Shown piece after piece: positions 37,664-48,943 of a stretch of 64,000 nucleotides of DNA (the first letter of the stretch is position 1; every line of letters starts with the position of its first letter). Origin of the DNA: Chiua virens (lineage: Eukaryota; Basidiomycota; Agaricomycetes; Boletales; Boletaceae); NCBI GenBank assembly GCA_019787685.1, contig JAHNUO010000005.1:1302001-1366000 (forward strand), given 5' to 3'. Below the pieces are notes generated by a model, which saw only the letters and a list, made by a program, of their open reading frames with translations, was not told the DNA's origin and did no database searches. The position numbers and the translations under genes are program-made.

Positions 37664-39919
37664 TCATGACTGTGACTGGATAGATTTCAGAATGTACCCC
37701 TCCAGCCCTCCGCAGACCCAGAGCTCTTGTACACTTGCGCCGACCGTGCGGACAACATACTGTTTTTCGTACCCAGGTCCCTTGACACTGACAGACCCGT
37801 CCCGCATGTTAATCTGTATCTCGTGACCCTCATTGATCGTGAGTTCGCCCTTGTTCCCCCCACCGCCGCGCTTGCCGTCCCTGGCATACGCGTTTGTGAG
37901 ATCCTTGACCAGCTCCGGACATTCGAGGCACACGAGCCCGTTGTTGATCGCATTTCGTTTGAAGATGTCGCCAAAGGAGCCTGCCACGACGACAGGGACG
38001 CCCGCCGCTTTGAGCGCGGTCGCAGCCTGTTCGCGGGACGAGCCTGTGCCAAAGTTGTACCCCGACACGAGTATGACGCCCTCCTTTGTGATGCTGTCGC
38101 CAGGCGCGGCGCGGCACTGGTTGTTTTGGTCTGCGATGAGGGCAGCCACTGTGCCTGCAAAGGTAGGATCGTAGTTCTCCATGACGACCTGCGCTTGTCG
38201 CTCGAGGGTGATGTCATCTTGGTACGTGTACTTTCCGGGGTACAGCGCATCCGTGTTCAAGTTGTCTTGAGGTGCAAAGAGCAGACGGCCTGAGAACAGC
38301 GATGGGAAGCCCTGGAAGAGGGGTTCATCGGCGGTTTGCGGCGACGGCTCGGAGGACGTCGTGGCCAATTCCGTGGGGGCGACGTAAAACGTAGGTGCAC
38401 CCGGTGGCGGTAGACGGGTGGCGTCGAGCGCGTCGGGACCGGCGATGTACCCTTTGATGGCGCTGGCAGCGACGACCGCAGGGCTTGCTAAGTACGCTTG
38501 TGCCTTGGGATGGCCCATGCGCCCCTTGTAGTTCCTGTTCGTCGCACTAATGCCCGTCTCGCCCTCCTCGAGAAGACCCGTCCCGAGACCAATGCATGGC
38601 CCGCACCCAGCTGGAAGAACCTTGGCGCCAGACGCAACGAGTGTACTCCAATACCCGAGCCGCTCGGACTCCTGTTGGACGAGGGAACTCGCGGCTGCGA
38701 TATAAAACTCGACGCCTTCCGCAACCTTGTTTCCTTCCATGACGGCTGCCGCCTCTGCAATGTCTGAAACACGCGAATTGGTGCAGCTGACGAGGTAGGC
38801 TTTCTGGATGGGTATGCGAGCTTCCTCAAGCTTGGGAAGCGGTGTAGATATCTTGACACTGTTTGGGCCGGAAACATGCGGGACGAGCGTGGAAAGGTCA
38901 AAGACGAGATGTGAGGCGTAAGCAGCACCACTGTCTGAAGTGAGGGCGCCAGCCTTGAGCGCGTCGAGACGTTGCCGGTTGATACGAGGATGTTGTGGAG
39001 GCGCAGGGATACCAGAAGTATCTGTATTAAAGGCGCGGAGTTCTACTCTCTTGAGCGTTTGTTCGTACCAGTCGAAGAGGGTCTGGTCGACAGGGAAAAC
39101 ACCAACAAGGGCACCCCATTCCGTTGTCATGTTTGCGATCGTGAGACGCTCATCGACCGAAAGAGAAGCAGCACCTTCGCCCGTGAATTCGATCGCCGCG
39201 TTCAGAACCTCGTCCTTGTTGAACGAGCCGCATAGAGCTACGATGACGTCCTTTCCCGTGACTCCAGGGGGCAATTTACCTCGGAGTTCCACCTTGACCA
39301 TCCGAGGGACCTGCCACCACGTCTTCCCGGTCGCCCAGAGTGCAGCCTGCGTCCGTACGAACGATTGGCGTACCAACGCAACCAACACCACCGTACATGT
39401 TGCTGTGACTGTCGCTGGCAACAGTAAGGGTATAGGGAAACGCATATCCTTCCTCGACGAGGACCTGATGTCCGATGCCCCGACCAGCGGGGAAGAAGTC
39501 TACATCGTGCTGGCGAGCAAATGACTCGATCGCAAAGTACTTGGCGAGGTTTTTCTCAGATTTGTTTTGGACATCATGGTCAAGAGTGAACACGAGTTGC
39601 TTGGGGTCTCTAATTTTGGTAGCGCCTATGGATTTGAACCTGCCATGGACAAGATGAGCATGAACACACCATGCTAGGGAAGGTATGCGTACTTGGAGAT
39701 GACAGGACCAGTGTTGTCGTGCGTCATGACATGTTCTGGATGAATCATGACATAGTCTCCGGCCTTGATTACTTTTCCGTTTGGGACATCAACCGCGTAC
39801 TTTTGCACGACCTTTTCAATGATGGTTTGTGGTGTGGCAGAGGCTGTCGCGAACAAACGGGCATACACGCGGGCGTAAGGTCGAGCTCGTAGCGGCGACA
39901 AACTCGAGGTGAACCGCAT
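37664..39919 (-). CDS. LYS4: Homoaconitase, mitochondrial (lysine biosynthesis)
   Basis: Converts homocitrate/homoaconitate to homoisocitrate in the fungal alpha-aminoadipate pathway; [4Fe-4S] enzyme. Two exons. An Arg/Ser-rich mitochondrial presequence ([20 protein letters not shown]) precedes [73 protein letters not shown] and [11 protein letters not shown]. Cluster ligands are in SCTNSR and GCGPCIGLG. The swivel domain has [20 protein letters not shown] and [11 protein letters not shown]. An extra G near 39346 separates IVRTDA from [11 protein letters not shown]. The 3' end converges on the Nudix gene. Confidence 0.93.
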
Positions 39920-40214
39920 GGTGTGCGTTGCCGACCGCGACCCGTGGTGGATTTTTTAGAGTAGGGCGATCTCGGATACGCTGTAAGTTATTTCGGCTCG
40001 CATCTAGCATAAGTCTGAGGCTTCAACTCAGGCTTCAACGCTGGGGAGACATTTGCAAGGTAAAAACTACCGGTAAGCTCTCAAATTATTGCTCGCGTTT
40101 CATTGATTCCTGACTGTCGGAGACTACGATTGACATTAAATTATGAATATTGACTAGGACTTGCTACTAGTACTGGCACAACATGTCCGACAGGACGACA
40201 GGAAAAACTAAACC

Positions 40215-41920
40215 AGGTACTAAACAAAGCTGCGTGCGCTTGAAGCACTCTATTCAATCCCTCCCGCTTGGTGCAAATTTAGAACTTGAAACTCGCAGCG
40301 ACTTCGTCCAATTGTTCGAAGCTCAATCCCTTCAGAGTGCCTGCTCATTCCTTCACCCTAAGCCACCAGTATCGTTCTCGAAAGTCGCGCCGCTCGATTC
40401 TCGACACTCCAGACGGGAAAATACAATCGCTGGTTGGCCTCCGGCACATTTTCCTTGATGAGGTCCACGATCGGCTGGTAAATATGCTTGACGTAGTTGT
40501 CATTGGTACCCATGCGTCGACAGCGATGCGAAACTTGCGTTCGAGGAACTTGTAGGGCGTGCCGCGGGAGACGTGGACCATGCCCTGAAATCCAACATCC
40601 TTGTACAGCCAGATCAACCAACTACGCCGGTCCTGAACGTCATGAAATTGCTGTCGGTAGCAGTCGGGCGACAAACTGGGCACGAATCTCTGCGTGGATG
40701 TCGAGCTGATCTTTCAGGACGTTGTAACGCCGCTCGTTTATGTCGTCGGCCTCTTCTCCATTGTATTCCTTTCGAGCAGGAACAGGGCCCCACTCGCCAT
40801 TTCATACACAGAGACCACGTTGGTCCATCCAGGCGCGTTTGTGCTGGTATGTATCTCGCATCAATTTTATTTGTTCCGGTGACCTGTCGTAAGGGGCAGG
40901 AGAAGCCGGAAACCCGTACACTGCATACTTAGGGCGAAACGTTAGTGAGGGATACCATCACGATTTCCAATGTGGGGAAGGCTCACGTCGTGTATGGCAT
41001 ATACAGTATTTTTCCACCTGTCCTTCGCGTCGCCTGGGAAGGCGGAAAAGTCAGTCGAGTAGGTGTTTCCGCCCAAGAACAAGATGTGGTTCTTGTCGAC
41101 GTTGTGAATCGCTTCATAGATACGATCATAAAACCGGATAAGGCCAGCACTAAGCGGATCCGCAAGTTCGTTATTGGACGGCAACTCATGCGTTATCTTT
41201 GTAGCATTCAGCAATCTTCGTCCAAAGCCAGATCAGCCTGTCCTGAAAATCCTTGTGTATCCAAAAGCCTAATGAACGACGATCGGTGATCGTTGTACTT
41301 CGGCTCACCTGCCATATGTACCGCCGAATCACAATACCAACCACCATTTTGTCCACCAGGTGCGGTGTGCATGTCGATGATGGTGTATAGGTGGTGCTTT
41401 GCACACGCATCGATGACACGGTCGAGGTGACAAACCCTTCAGCTTTGAGCACACGCGGATTGTCGTCGTCCTCGAGATGCCTATAGTTTACTGCGATACG
41501 GATGCAGTTCAGACCGAGCGACTTGAAGAATGCGGCATCGGGCTCCGCGAAGAAATATTCGAGAAACTGATGATTTGAGTGAGCCTTGGTATCATACTGA
41601 GAGTATCCTGAAACCCAAACCTTGTTGAAGAAGAAATGCGACTTGTCCTTCCCAATCGCGGTTGCCAACGCATCGCGGATCTGGAACTCACAGCCAGCGT
41701 GACCTGGCTGAAATAAGCACGGTAAAATTGCTGGCTGCTGTTCGTACCGTTGATGAAGTTCTCCATCCTATGAGAAACCGAGTTCAACTGACGATTTCAC
41801 CACTGAACGCCAAGCTGCTAACTCACGTCATCCATCCCCCGAGACCAGCTCCATGAAGAACTACTTCCTTGCTTCCGGAATCGACAATCTTCGACCCTTC
41901 CAGTACCACTCACAGAAACA
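40215..41920 (-). pseudogene. Decayed GH5 glycoside hydrolase (glucosylceramidase/glucanase-like)
   Basis: Recognisable GH5 fold segments on the minus strand: GSKIVDSGSKEVVLHGAGLG, FFAEPDAAFFKSLGLNCIRI, AVNYRHLEDDDNPRVLKAEG, MHTAPGGQNGGWYCDS, IHKDFQDRLIWLW, NNELADP with the acid/base Glu, ILFLGGNTYSTDFSAFPGD, NGEWGPVPARKEY with the nucleophile Glu, and WLIWLYKDVGFQGMVHVS. The order and C-terminal VKHIYQPIVDLIKENVPEA suggest subfamily 12 (ergosteryl/ceramide glucosidases). It carries an in-frame TGA where Trp is expected after KDNA, an apparent short deletion next to the catalytic NE, a TAA inside FKFxxCTKREGLNR, and several frameshifts. The combination of stops and a deletion argues for true decay. 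Confidence 0.8.
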
Positions 41921-42259
41921 GGTTAGATATCTGTCTTTGGTGAGAGTGTAGATACGGGCATTCGCCTTCCCCGGCTTTAAATACTAGCGTGCTCGCCCCA
42001 GGCCTTTTCGATCACCTGAGGGCCTGTCCAAGAATAAAACGCAGACCCTAGGGGATACTTTATTCCTAGCGTATACGCGGATATGCCTCTTTTTCGGGAG
42101 TACTTCAGAAAAGAATTTCAGCCTTGGGAGGGAGACAGTTCTTTCAGCTGTTCAACAAGCATCAATACAGCGGAGCAAACATCCTAATACCCCGCAGCAG
42201 TACGCGGCGGCGGAAGACATCCAAGGAATTCGATTGTCTTTGTATCTGACAGGTGTCCG

Positions 42260-43503
42260 TCATCTCAGTTTACCGTAGAATTTTTCGCGCGCTTTTATGC
42301 CCCGTCGAGCCTCCTCGTCCTTGAGTTTAGCCTCTAGCCCCGCCCATGCATTGCGAGCGTACGTTTCTGTACGCTGCAATATCGTGGCGAGATCAGCTCA
42401 AAGAGGAATCACAAAAGATCAGTACGAACCTTGATGAGATCTCGTATTTGGTCCATGGTAGACGTCTCTGGACCGACCAGCCTGAAAGTCTGGAGGATAG
42501 GTTTCCCTTTCGGGAACGCATACATCACATACATCCGCAGCGGTACGGAAGCTTCTTCCTGTAAGGTAGCGTCCAGGAAGTGCGTGTTCGATAGCTAGAC
42601 GAACACGAGCCAACGCATGAGACAACATCACCACGATAGAATCAGGCCGAAGAAAAAGAACGGACGTACGACGTTGAGTGTGACGCACACCGGCCACGAT
42701 TCCCTTCCGCTCAGGGCCTCTCCCTCGTCCCAATAGTCCGTGAGCTCGAAATCGGTCGCATTGCTTACCCCCTTGGTCCGAAGCCCGTCCCTGACGTCGT
42801 CTCCCCCATCCAGACCCGTGTCCATCCCGACATCGTCTTGTGTGGTAGTGGTGGCACCATGCCGTGTTGGTGCCCGATACTCCACTTCCTTGTGCGCGGT
42901 ACTTTTGTGTCCCAAAGTGCAGCCCGACAGGCAAGCATCAGGCAATCCACGATGTTACCTCCGTCCGCGAACACGACTGCATCTAGTTTTACCGCCCAGG
43001 CCTTCTTTCCCGGGACAATAATCAGATTGCTCGCACAGAGAGACGGATGGGCGAGCACGCTCTCCAAAAGAATCGTCAGGTCTGATTGGAAGTCCTCCAA
43101 CGCGTTTGAAGACAAGGATGGATATGCTGCCGGGGAACTGTCCAGTCGCCATCAAAGTCGGCGTGTCATGACGGAAAGTCGCAAAACGTGAACCCACCAG
43201 GAAACAGTACAGGCAATTCGCCCTCCCACTCCTTCTTCCTGTTCGCCAACCCCGGCTACTTCGAGTTTGACGCCAACGACCACTTCTGTTCCGCCACCCA
43301 CCCCTCCAGCGTCCTGCACATCCCCACCTCGGCCGGGACATCCTATGCACACCTTGGCGCTCCCATTTGCAAGCGGGATCACGCCTGTTTCGAGCGCGAT
43401 GGGTCCGATAGTCTTCGAGTGAGCGGCCATCAACTCGCAATGGTGGATCAGAGAGAAGTGATGATTGGATGTACGACTTTTCGGCTTTGGACAATGAGAT
43501 CAT
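42260..43503 (-). CDS. RRP42: Exosome complex subunit RRP42 (RNase PH fold)
   Basis: Ring subunit of the RNA exosome in rRNA and mRNA 3'-end processing and decay. Start MISLSKAEKSYIQSSLLSDP, then LRVDGRSLEDYR, IALETGVIPLANGSAK, GGGTEVVVGVKLEV, a CSPAAYPSLSSNALEDFQSD segment, VKLDAVVFADGGNIVDCLML, RAALWDTKVPRTR, DFELTDYWDEGEALSGRESW, HFLDATLQEEASVPLRMYVM and a basic helical tail ending KAREKFYGKLR. Five or six exons. An extra C near 43402 and a missing G near 42888 break the frame; both flank fully conserved blocks. The 3' processing signals are not obvious. Confidence 0.9.
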
Positions 43504-43631
43504 CTCAGTGTAAGTATGTTGGCACTGGCAGTTGTCTACAGGGTTGTCTTCCACAACCACAACAGGTTGAAAACACGCGTCATTTCTCGGTGACTACGAG
43601 CACATTCTACACCGCAAACCATGGGTCTAGC

Positions 43632-44207
43632 TCAAAATATTCCCTTCTCCACCATAAACGCGTAAAATCCGCTACAGTCTGTAGCCGTTTCAATCGCCGC
43701 CTTGAGCGCGTCCCAACTCGAGAACAATGCCATGATGTTCACAATCTCTAACACCGCTTCCCAGTCCTTGACGCCTAGCGTACAGAACCCGTTGCCAACG
43801 TAACACCCCGCATGGGACGCAAACGCCCGACCACGAAGCGCTTGGCATGTCGTGGGCGTGGCGTTGACGGCGTCTGACACGAGTGCAAGTTGAAGACAGT
43901 GCATGGTGTCCAACATCCATCGCACGCCTCGAGTGTCAAACAGGGTGCTCTCGTTCGAAAATTTTTGACAGTAATACTGGCCGTAACCGATAGGGTAACC
44001 GGCAAGACCACACTGGTATCTGGACTCGAGGCAGTCTGCATAAAAGGCGCACTGGTCCATGGGTGGGCTTGCGCATGCTGGGTCGGTCGAAGGTGGGCCC
44101 GGTTTTGGGTCTTGGGCCCGGCGGAGTAGGTAAGCAATGCATAGGCCCAATACGACGAGAATGTAAAACCTACCATTGCGTGAGTAAGATGAGTCGAAGA
44201 CCTTCAT
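43632..44207 (-). CDS. Cys-rich protein with N-terminal membrane anchor
   Basis: Apparently single-exon, 191 residues. A short N-terminal cytosolic stretch and one hydrophobic helix (FYILVVLGLCIAYLL) predict a type II anchor or uncleaved signal. The luminal/extracellular part has paired cysteines: DQCAFYADCLESRYQCG, YYCQKF, MLDTMHCLQLAL, TTCQALRGRAFASHAGCYV, NGFCTLGVKDWEAVLEIVNI and TDCSGFY. The Cys spacing suggests an extracellular disulfide fold that I associate loosely with stanniocalcin-like proteins. Function unknown. It lies 128 nt downstream of the RRP42 start on the same strand. Confidence 0.75.
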   Translation of the reverse strand: MKVFDSSYSRNGRFYILVVLGLCIAYLLRRAQDPKPGPPSTDPACASPPMDQCAFYADCLESRYQCGLAGYPIGYGQYYCQKFSNESTLFDTRGVRWMLDTMHCLQLALVSDAVNATPTTCQALRGRAFASHAGCYVGNGFCTLGVKDWEAVLEIVNIMALFSSWDALKAAIETATDCSGFYAFMVEKGIF

Positions 44208-44499
44208 GTGGATGAGGACTCACCACTTTCTTGCTACAGGTATCATTTGCAGAATCTAAACGGCTGGCTTGAAAAGTTGTGAATGGGCCATGGTGAGGGC
44301 CTCGTTTAAGTAATCTCACGGAGCACGCGAGCTTGTTGCTCGGTGTGGTTGCTGCGATGCCGTCATGGCAGGATATAACAGCTCGACGAAAAAGTCAGCA
44401 TGGATCTTATCACATTTCATGATGCGAAGTTAGTTAGTCCGGCTTGGTGTATTGAATGAACATAGACGTGTTGATAGATTATACAAAAACCCTTTGCAT

Positions 44500-47400
44500 C
44501 TACTGTAGCTTGGCAAACATCTCTCTCGATTCTTGCAGCGCCGCAAGCTCCACTTCCAGTGTTTTCCGCTACGAGTCATTTGCAATTAGTGCAGATCAAC
44601 GCAAAGGCGAAACGTATGTAGCAGACCTTTTCCTCGTTGTTGAGTTGCACAGCTTCAGGCACAGTGCTCTGATAGTCTGGTTGGGAGATCACTTTATAGA
44701 GTTTTTCAAGGTTGAGACGAGTGAGATCAAGTTTCTTGTCACACTTGGCGACTTCCGCCTCCAGGTTCACAAGGCCCTGAGTTTTATTAGGGAAGGAATT
44801 TCCAAAAGTAACCCAACGTGACTTACCTGCACCTGAAGATAGACGACTACAGTAGATGAAACAACGGCCGAGCCACATCCTGTCGGTATTTGAGAAGATG
44901 AGGCTTCGATAACTTCCACCTTTGTGCATCCCTTGATTAGTGCACTAATGGTAGGAACCTGAGATTCAAACAGGGCCTTCTCGTCCATGGTCTGAACATG
45001 GATGAAGACTAGATAAAACGGACCAGGTCAGCTTAGACACTTTGCCTTGTTTGATACGTACGCTGTATGTTCGATTGCAAGTTATATGACGCCGCCAGTG
45101 AACGACAAGTGCGCAAAGTCGCGAAGACAAGATCGAATTTGTCTTCGGCTTCCGCAGATCGGAAGCCCGCGTCCTGTGCATACGATTGGTGAAAACGACC
45201 TCAATCAAGTCAATATCACTCACAAAGGTCGGATATCGCGATATCATGATGGAGGCAAGATCTGTTGATCGTCTAGGTAGCCGCTGCCATAGTTCCTCCG
45301 TGACGAACGGCATGAAGGGGTGGAGGAGTCGAAGACCGTAATCGAGACAGGTGTGCAATGTTTGCTGTGCCGACGTGCGCACCTTGGGATCAGCAGCAGG
45401 ATCGGTCATAGGCTTCATTGCCTCCTGCAAACGATGAACAAGATCGCCCGTGGATGCAACAAAGATCACTCACGATATATACGTCACAAAGCTCGTATAA
45501 CCAGAAGTTGTATACATCGGTCGTAGCAGCCATGAAATTGCGCGCTTCAAGGTGTTTATTGACCTCGCCCGCAGTAAAGTTGAGCTTGTGCAGGATCCAT
45601 CGCTCAACGAGGGTTTCATTGCCCGTGAGCTAGACTCTTCATGAACATGTGGAAAAAGTGGGGTGAATCAGACTACCTTTGCCATGTCGAGAGGGACAAA
45701 ATCGGGTTCGAACTTGAGCATCGCGAATTTGGTCGCATTGAATACCTTGTTGCAAAACTTTCTATATCCTTCTACCCGAAGAATCTCGAGATTGATATCA
45801 CGACCTTATGTGCAAAAGGTCACCATCAATTCTGCAGACAGAGAGCTTATCGCACCTCCACCCGAATAGGCGCACAAAGCAAATCGAAGACCATCTGTTC
45901 CACATTCTGGAATGCCCTTTGGGAAGTCCTTCTTCTGCCCCGCAACAGCTTTAGCGATTTCTTTGTCGTCTAGATTGCCTTCGTACAACTTTTGGTGAAG
46001 GTCTTGAAGGGGCAATCCGTGAATGACATCTAGCGGATCAATGACGTTTCCTAGACTTTTGCTCATCTTCCGTCCATGTGCGTCACGGATCATTGCATGA
46101 CAAAGAACTTCGTCGAACGGAACCTTTCCGGTCAAATAAATTCCAAGCATGACCATGCGCGCAACCCAGAAGAATAGAATGTCCCAGCCTGTCTCCAGCA
46201 AACTCGACGGGTAGTAATATTGTAGATCGGAAGTCTAATGGATCAGGTATGAAACACAGAACACGAAAAGGACGCTCACTTTTTCAGGCCAACCCATGAT
46301 GGAGAATGGCCATAAGCCAGAGGAGAACCACGTGTCAAGTACGTCTTCGTCTTGTTTTAAGGTAAAGCTCTTTCCCGAAGCCAAAACCTTCGCGCGTTCT
46401 GTGGCTTCTTCAAGTGTACGACCTACTACCCAATTTTTGCCATCGTTGGTCTAAGAAAGACGCAATGTTGAAAAAAGTACAGTATCCGAGGATCATCGGA
46501 CACGCACGTCGTTCTCTTCACCCTCTATGTGGACGAAGTATGCCGGACAACGGTGGCCCCACCACAATTGACGAGAGACGCACCAATCCTGGATATTTTC
46601 CAACCATCTATACCAGTCAGCTTCTGATTGCGCTGGTGTAATCTTCAGCTCTCCGGCCCGACTCCGCTATGATAAGAATAAGACCGGCGCGAAACACTGA
46701 AGTACTTCCCAATGGGTCTACTGTACCTTCATCGCTTCCTCGGCTAAAGGCTTGCATTTCACCCACCATTGGGGCTTCAAGATCGGTTCAATAATATCTC
46801 CGGACTTACTGTGCACATAAATTAGAATTCATGCGCATATATAGCAGGCCCAAGAGAACACTCGCCTGCAAAGAGGAATTTGCATTGGGTTATCCTTCGT
46901 CTCGATGAATAATCCAGCTTCTGTGAGTGCCTTGACGACTTCTCTCCTGGCATGGAACCGTTTCATGCCCTGTTGGTATATGTATAGCAGTTCCACCTAT
47001 CCAGGACGGCCAATCATACTCACATTGAACTTCTCTCCGGCGTTAGCATTTAGCGTACCATCATCATTGAGGATGTTAATGAATTCCAGATTATGGCGTT
47101 TTCCAACTTCATAATCGTTGGGGTCATGAGCTGGCGTGATCTTCACGGCCCCTGTCCCAAACTCCTTGTCAACCATCTCGTCCGCTACGATCAACAGCTG
47201 CCTGTCGACGAAGGGGTGTTTCGCGAATTTTCCATGAAGGTGCTAGACTCATTTAAGTTGGTAAATACGATTACGCTAGGGATGTTCACACACCTTGTAA
47301 CGATTGTCCTCGGGATGTACAGCGATAGCAGAATCACCCAGCATCGTCTCCGGTCGCGTGGTCGCAACGATAATCTTTTCATCTACAAGAGTGTGAGCGA

Positions 47401-48783
47401 ACTGAATCTGCCATTCAACAATGGCATACCGGATCCCTCAATGGGGTATGCAAACGATGTGATAACACCAAACTCGAATTTCTCCTTTGGATCATAACCT
47501 GGGATGTTTAGCAGGGTTCTGCCCTCTAGTTGTTTTTGATCCACCTTGATGATGTCAACAAAAAAGAACTTAAATCGACGCAGAAACTGCACCTCCAAGT
47601 TTGATAAAGTCGTATTCAGCCTCACACACCAGTTCACCAAACGGTTGTCACGGTATAGAATTCCACCCTCGTGGAGCCGACAAAAGTTCTCGATGACAGC
47701 TTTTGAAAGCGACTGAAACGCAAATGAGATGGATGACGACAAGGATGTACATTTCCTCCTTACAGGGTTCATGGTAAATGCAACACGGTCCCAATCGAAG
47801 CTTCCTCCGAGTCGACGGAGTTGATTAGTGATACGCGCTTGGTAGCTGAAATTTATGAGGTGATGTTTCCGCTGATGGTATTACATCACTAACTCGTTCT
47901 TCCAATCCATGACCTTCTCCAAAAAGGCCTCTCTACCGAGATCGTGACGGGTTTTGCCTTCCTGTTTGAACAAACGGCGTTCCACAACAGACTGAGTGGA
48001 AATGCCGGCGTGATCGAAGCCTGGAACGAATAGAGTGGTCTTGCCTAACATCCGGTTCCTGACTATTTTTAGTCATTGACGAAACGACGCGCGAGAATGG
48101 GTCACTCACCAGCGTACCAACCCGTCCTGGATGGCTACGGTGAGGGCGTGACCAATATGGAGACTGCCAGTGACGTTCGGAGGAGGGAAAGGAATGACGA
48201 AGGACGCCTTCCGGTTTCACCGAACCATCTGGGGTCGTCTGTGGCTTGAAGAAACCCTGCGCTTCCCACCAATCATACCAAGCAGCCTCAACAGCCTGTG
48301 GGTTGTATCCAGCTCCCATGGGTTGGGACATGTCTGTGCAAACGAAGCGCGTCAGAGAAGGATGAAAAGAACGCTGCGCGGTATAACCTTTCTTCTCTCC
48401 CTTGGGCGTCGTGTTGACAAACACAGGTTCCTCCGCCTTTTTTTCTTTCTCTGCCTTGGCCTTTTTCTCGTTTGATGTGGATGCAGTCTGCTTAAGCTGT
48501 TTCGCGGCGAGTTTGGCTTCTTTTTCCTGTCTCTTGGCTTCCTTCTTGACTATTCGGTGTCAGCTGATGGATGGTGGACTAAGACGTCGGTCATCCTACC
48601 AGAGCTCTTCGATGGGGCCGTGTCCGTTCCGGGTGTTTCTGACCCATTGGAGGTCGCATCGGCTGGGGTATTGGGCTGGGTACTCGCAGAGGACATTTTT
48701 GCTAAGGAGGGTACACGAATTGGAGTAGATCGCTTTGAAAAGAGATGGGGGAGATATCGATGTCTGCACAGCGCATTTAACAT
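44500..48783 (-). CDS. VAS1: Valyl-tRNA synthetase, probably dual mitochondrial/cytosolic
   Basis: Class Ia synthetase charging tRNA-Val. More than fifteen short exons. Catalytic signatures: [20 protein letters not shown] (HIGH), [15 protein letters not shown] (KMSKS), [35 protein letters not shown] (editing domain), [58 protein letters not shown], and anticodon-binding [22 protein letters not shown]-terminal coiled coil ([20 protein letters not shown]) ends EMFAKLQ. Two in-frame ATGs exist: 48783 gives a 29-residue Arg/Ser/Leu-rich, acid-free extension; 48696 gives [18 protein letters not shown], a cytosolic start with a Lys/Glu-rich appendix. An extra C near 48203 breaks KPEG from FVIPFPPP. 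Confidence 0.93.
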
Positions 48784-48943
48784 CCGAGATTCCGACCGAG
48801 TCACAACCAACAAGTCATCTAGCCATCTCTTATGTAACCATCATTAGCACAATCAAACCTTACACTTATCAGCAGCAGCAATCTATCCATAAACCAACCA
48901 CCTTGAGTCATAAATAAAATAAGACTCCACCGTACGGTCTGCT

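Noticed and set aside
48780..48813. Start of valyl-tRNA synthetase at 48813
   Set aside because: That position is a TTG codon; the first in-frame ATG is at 48783.
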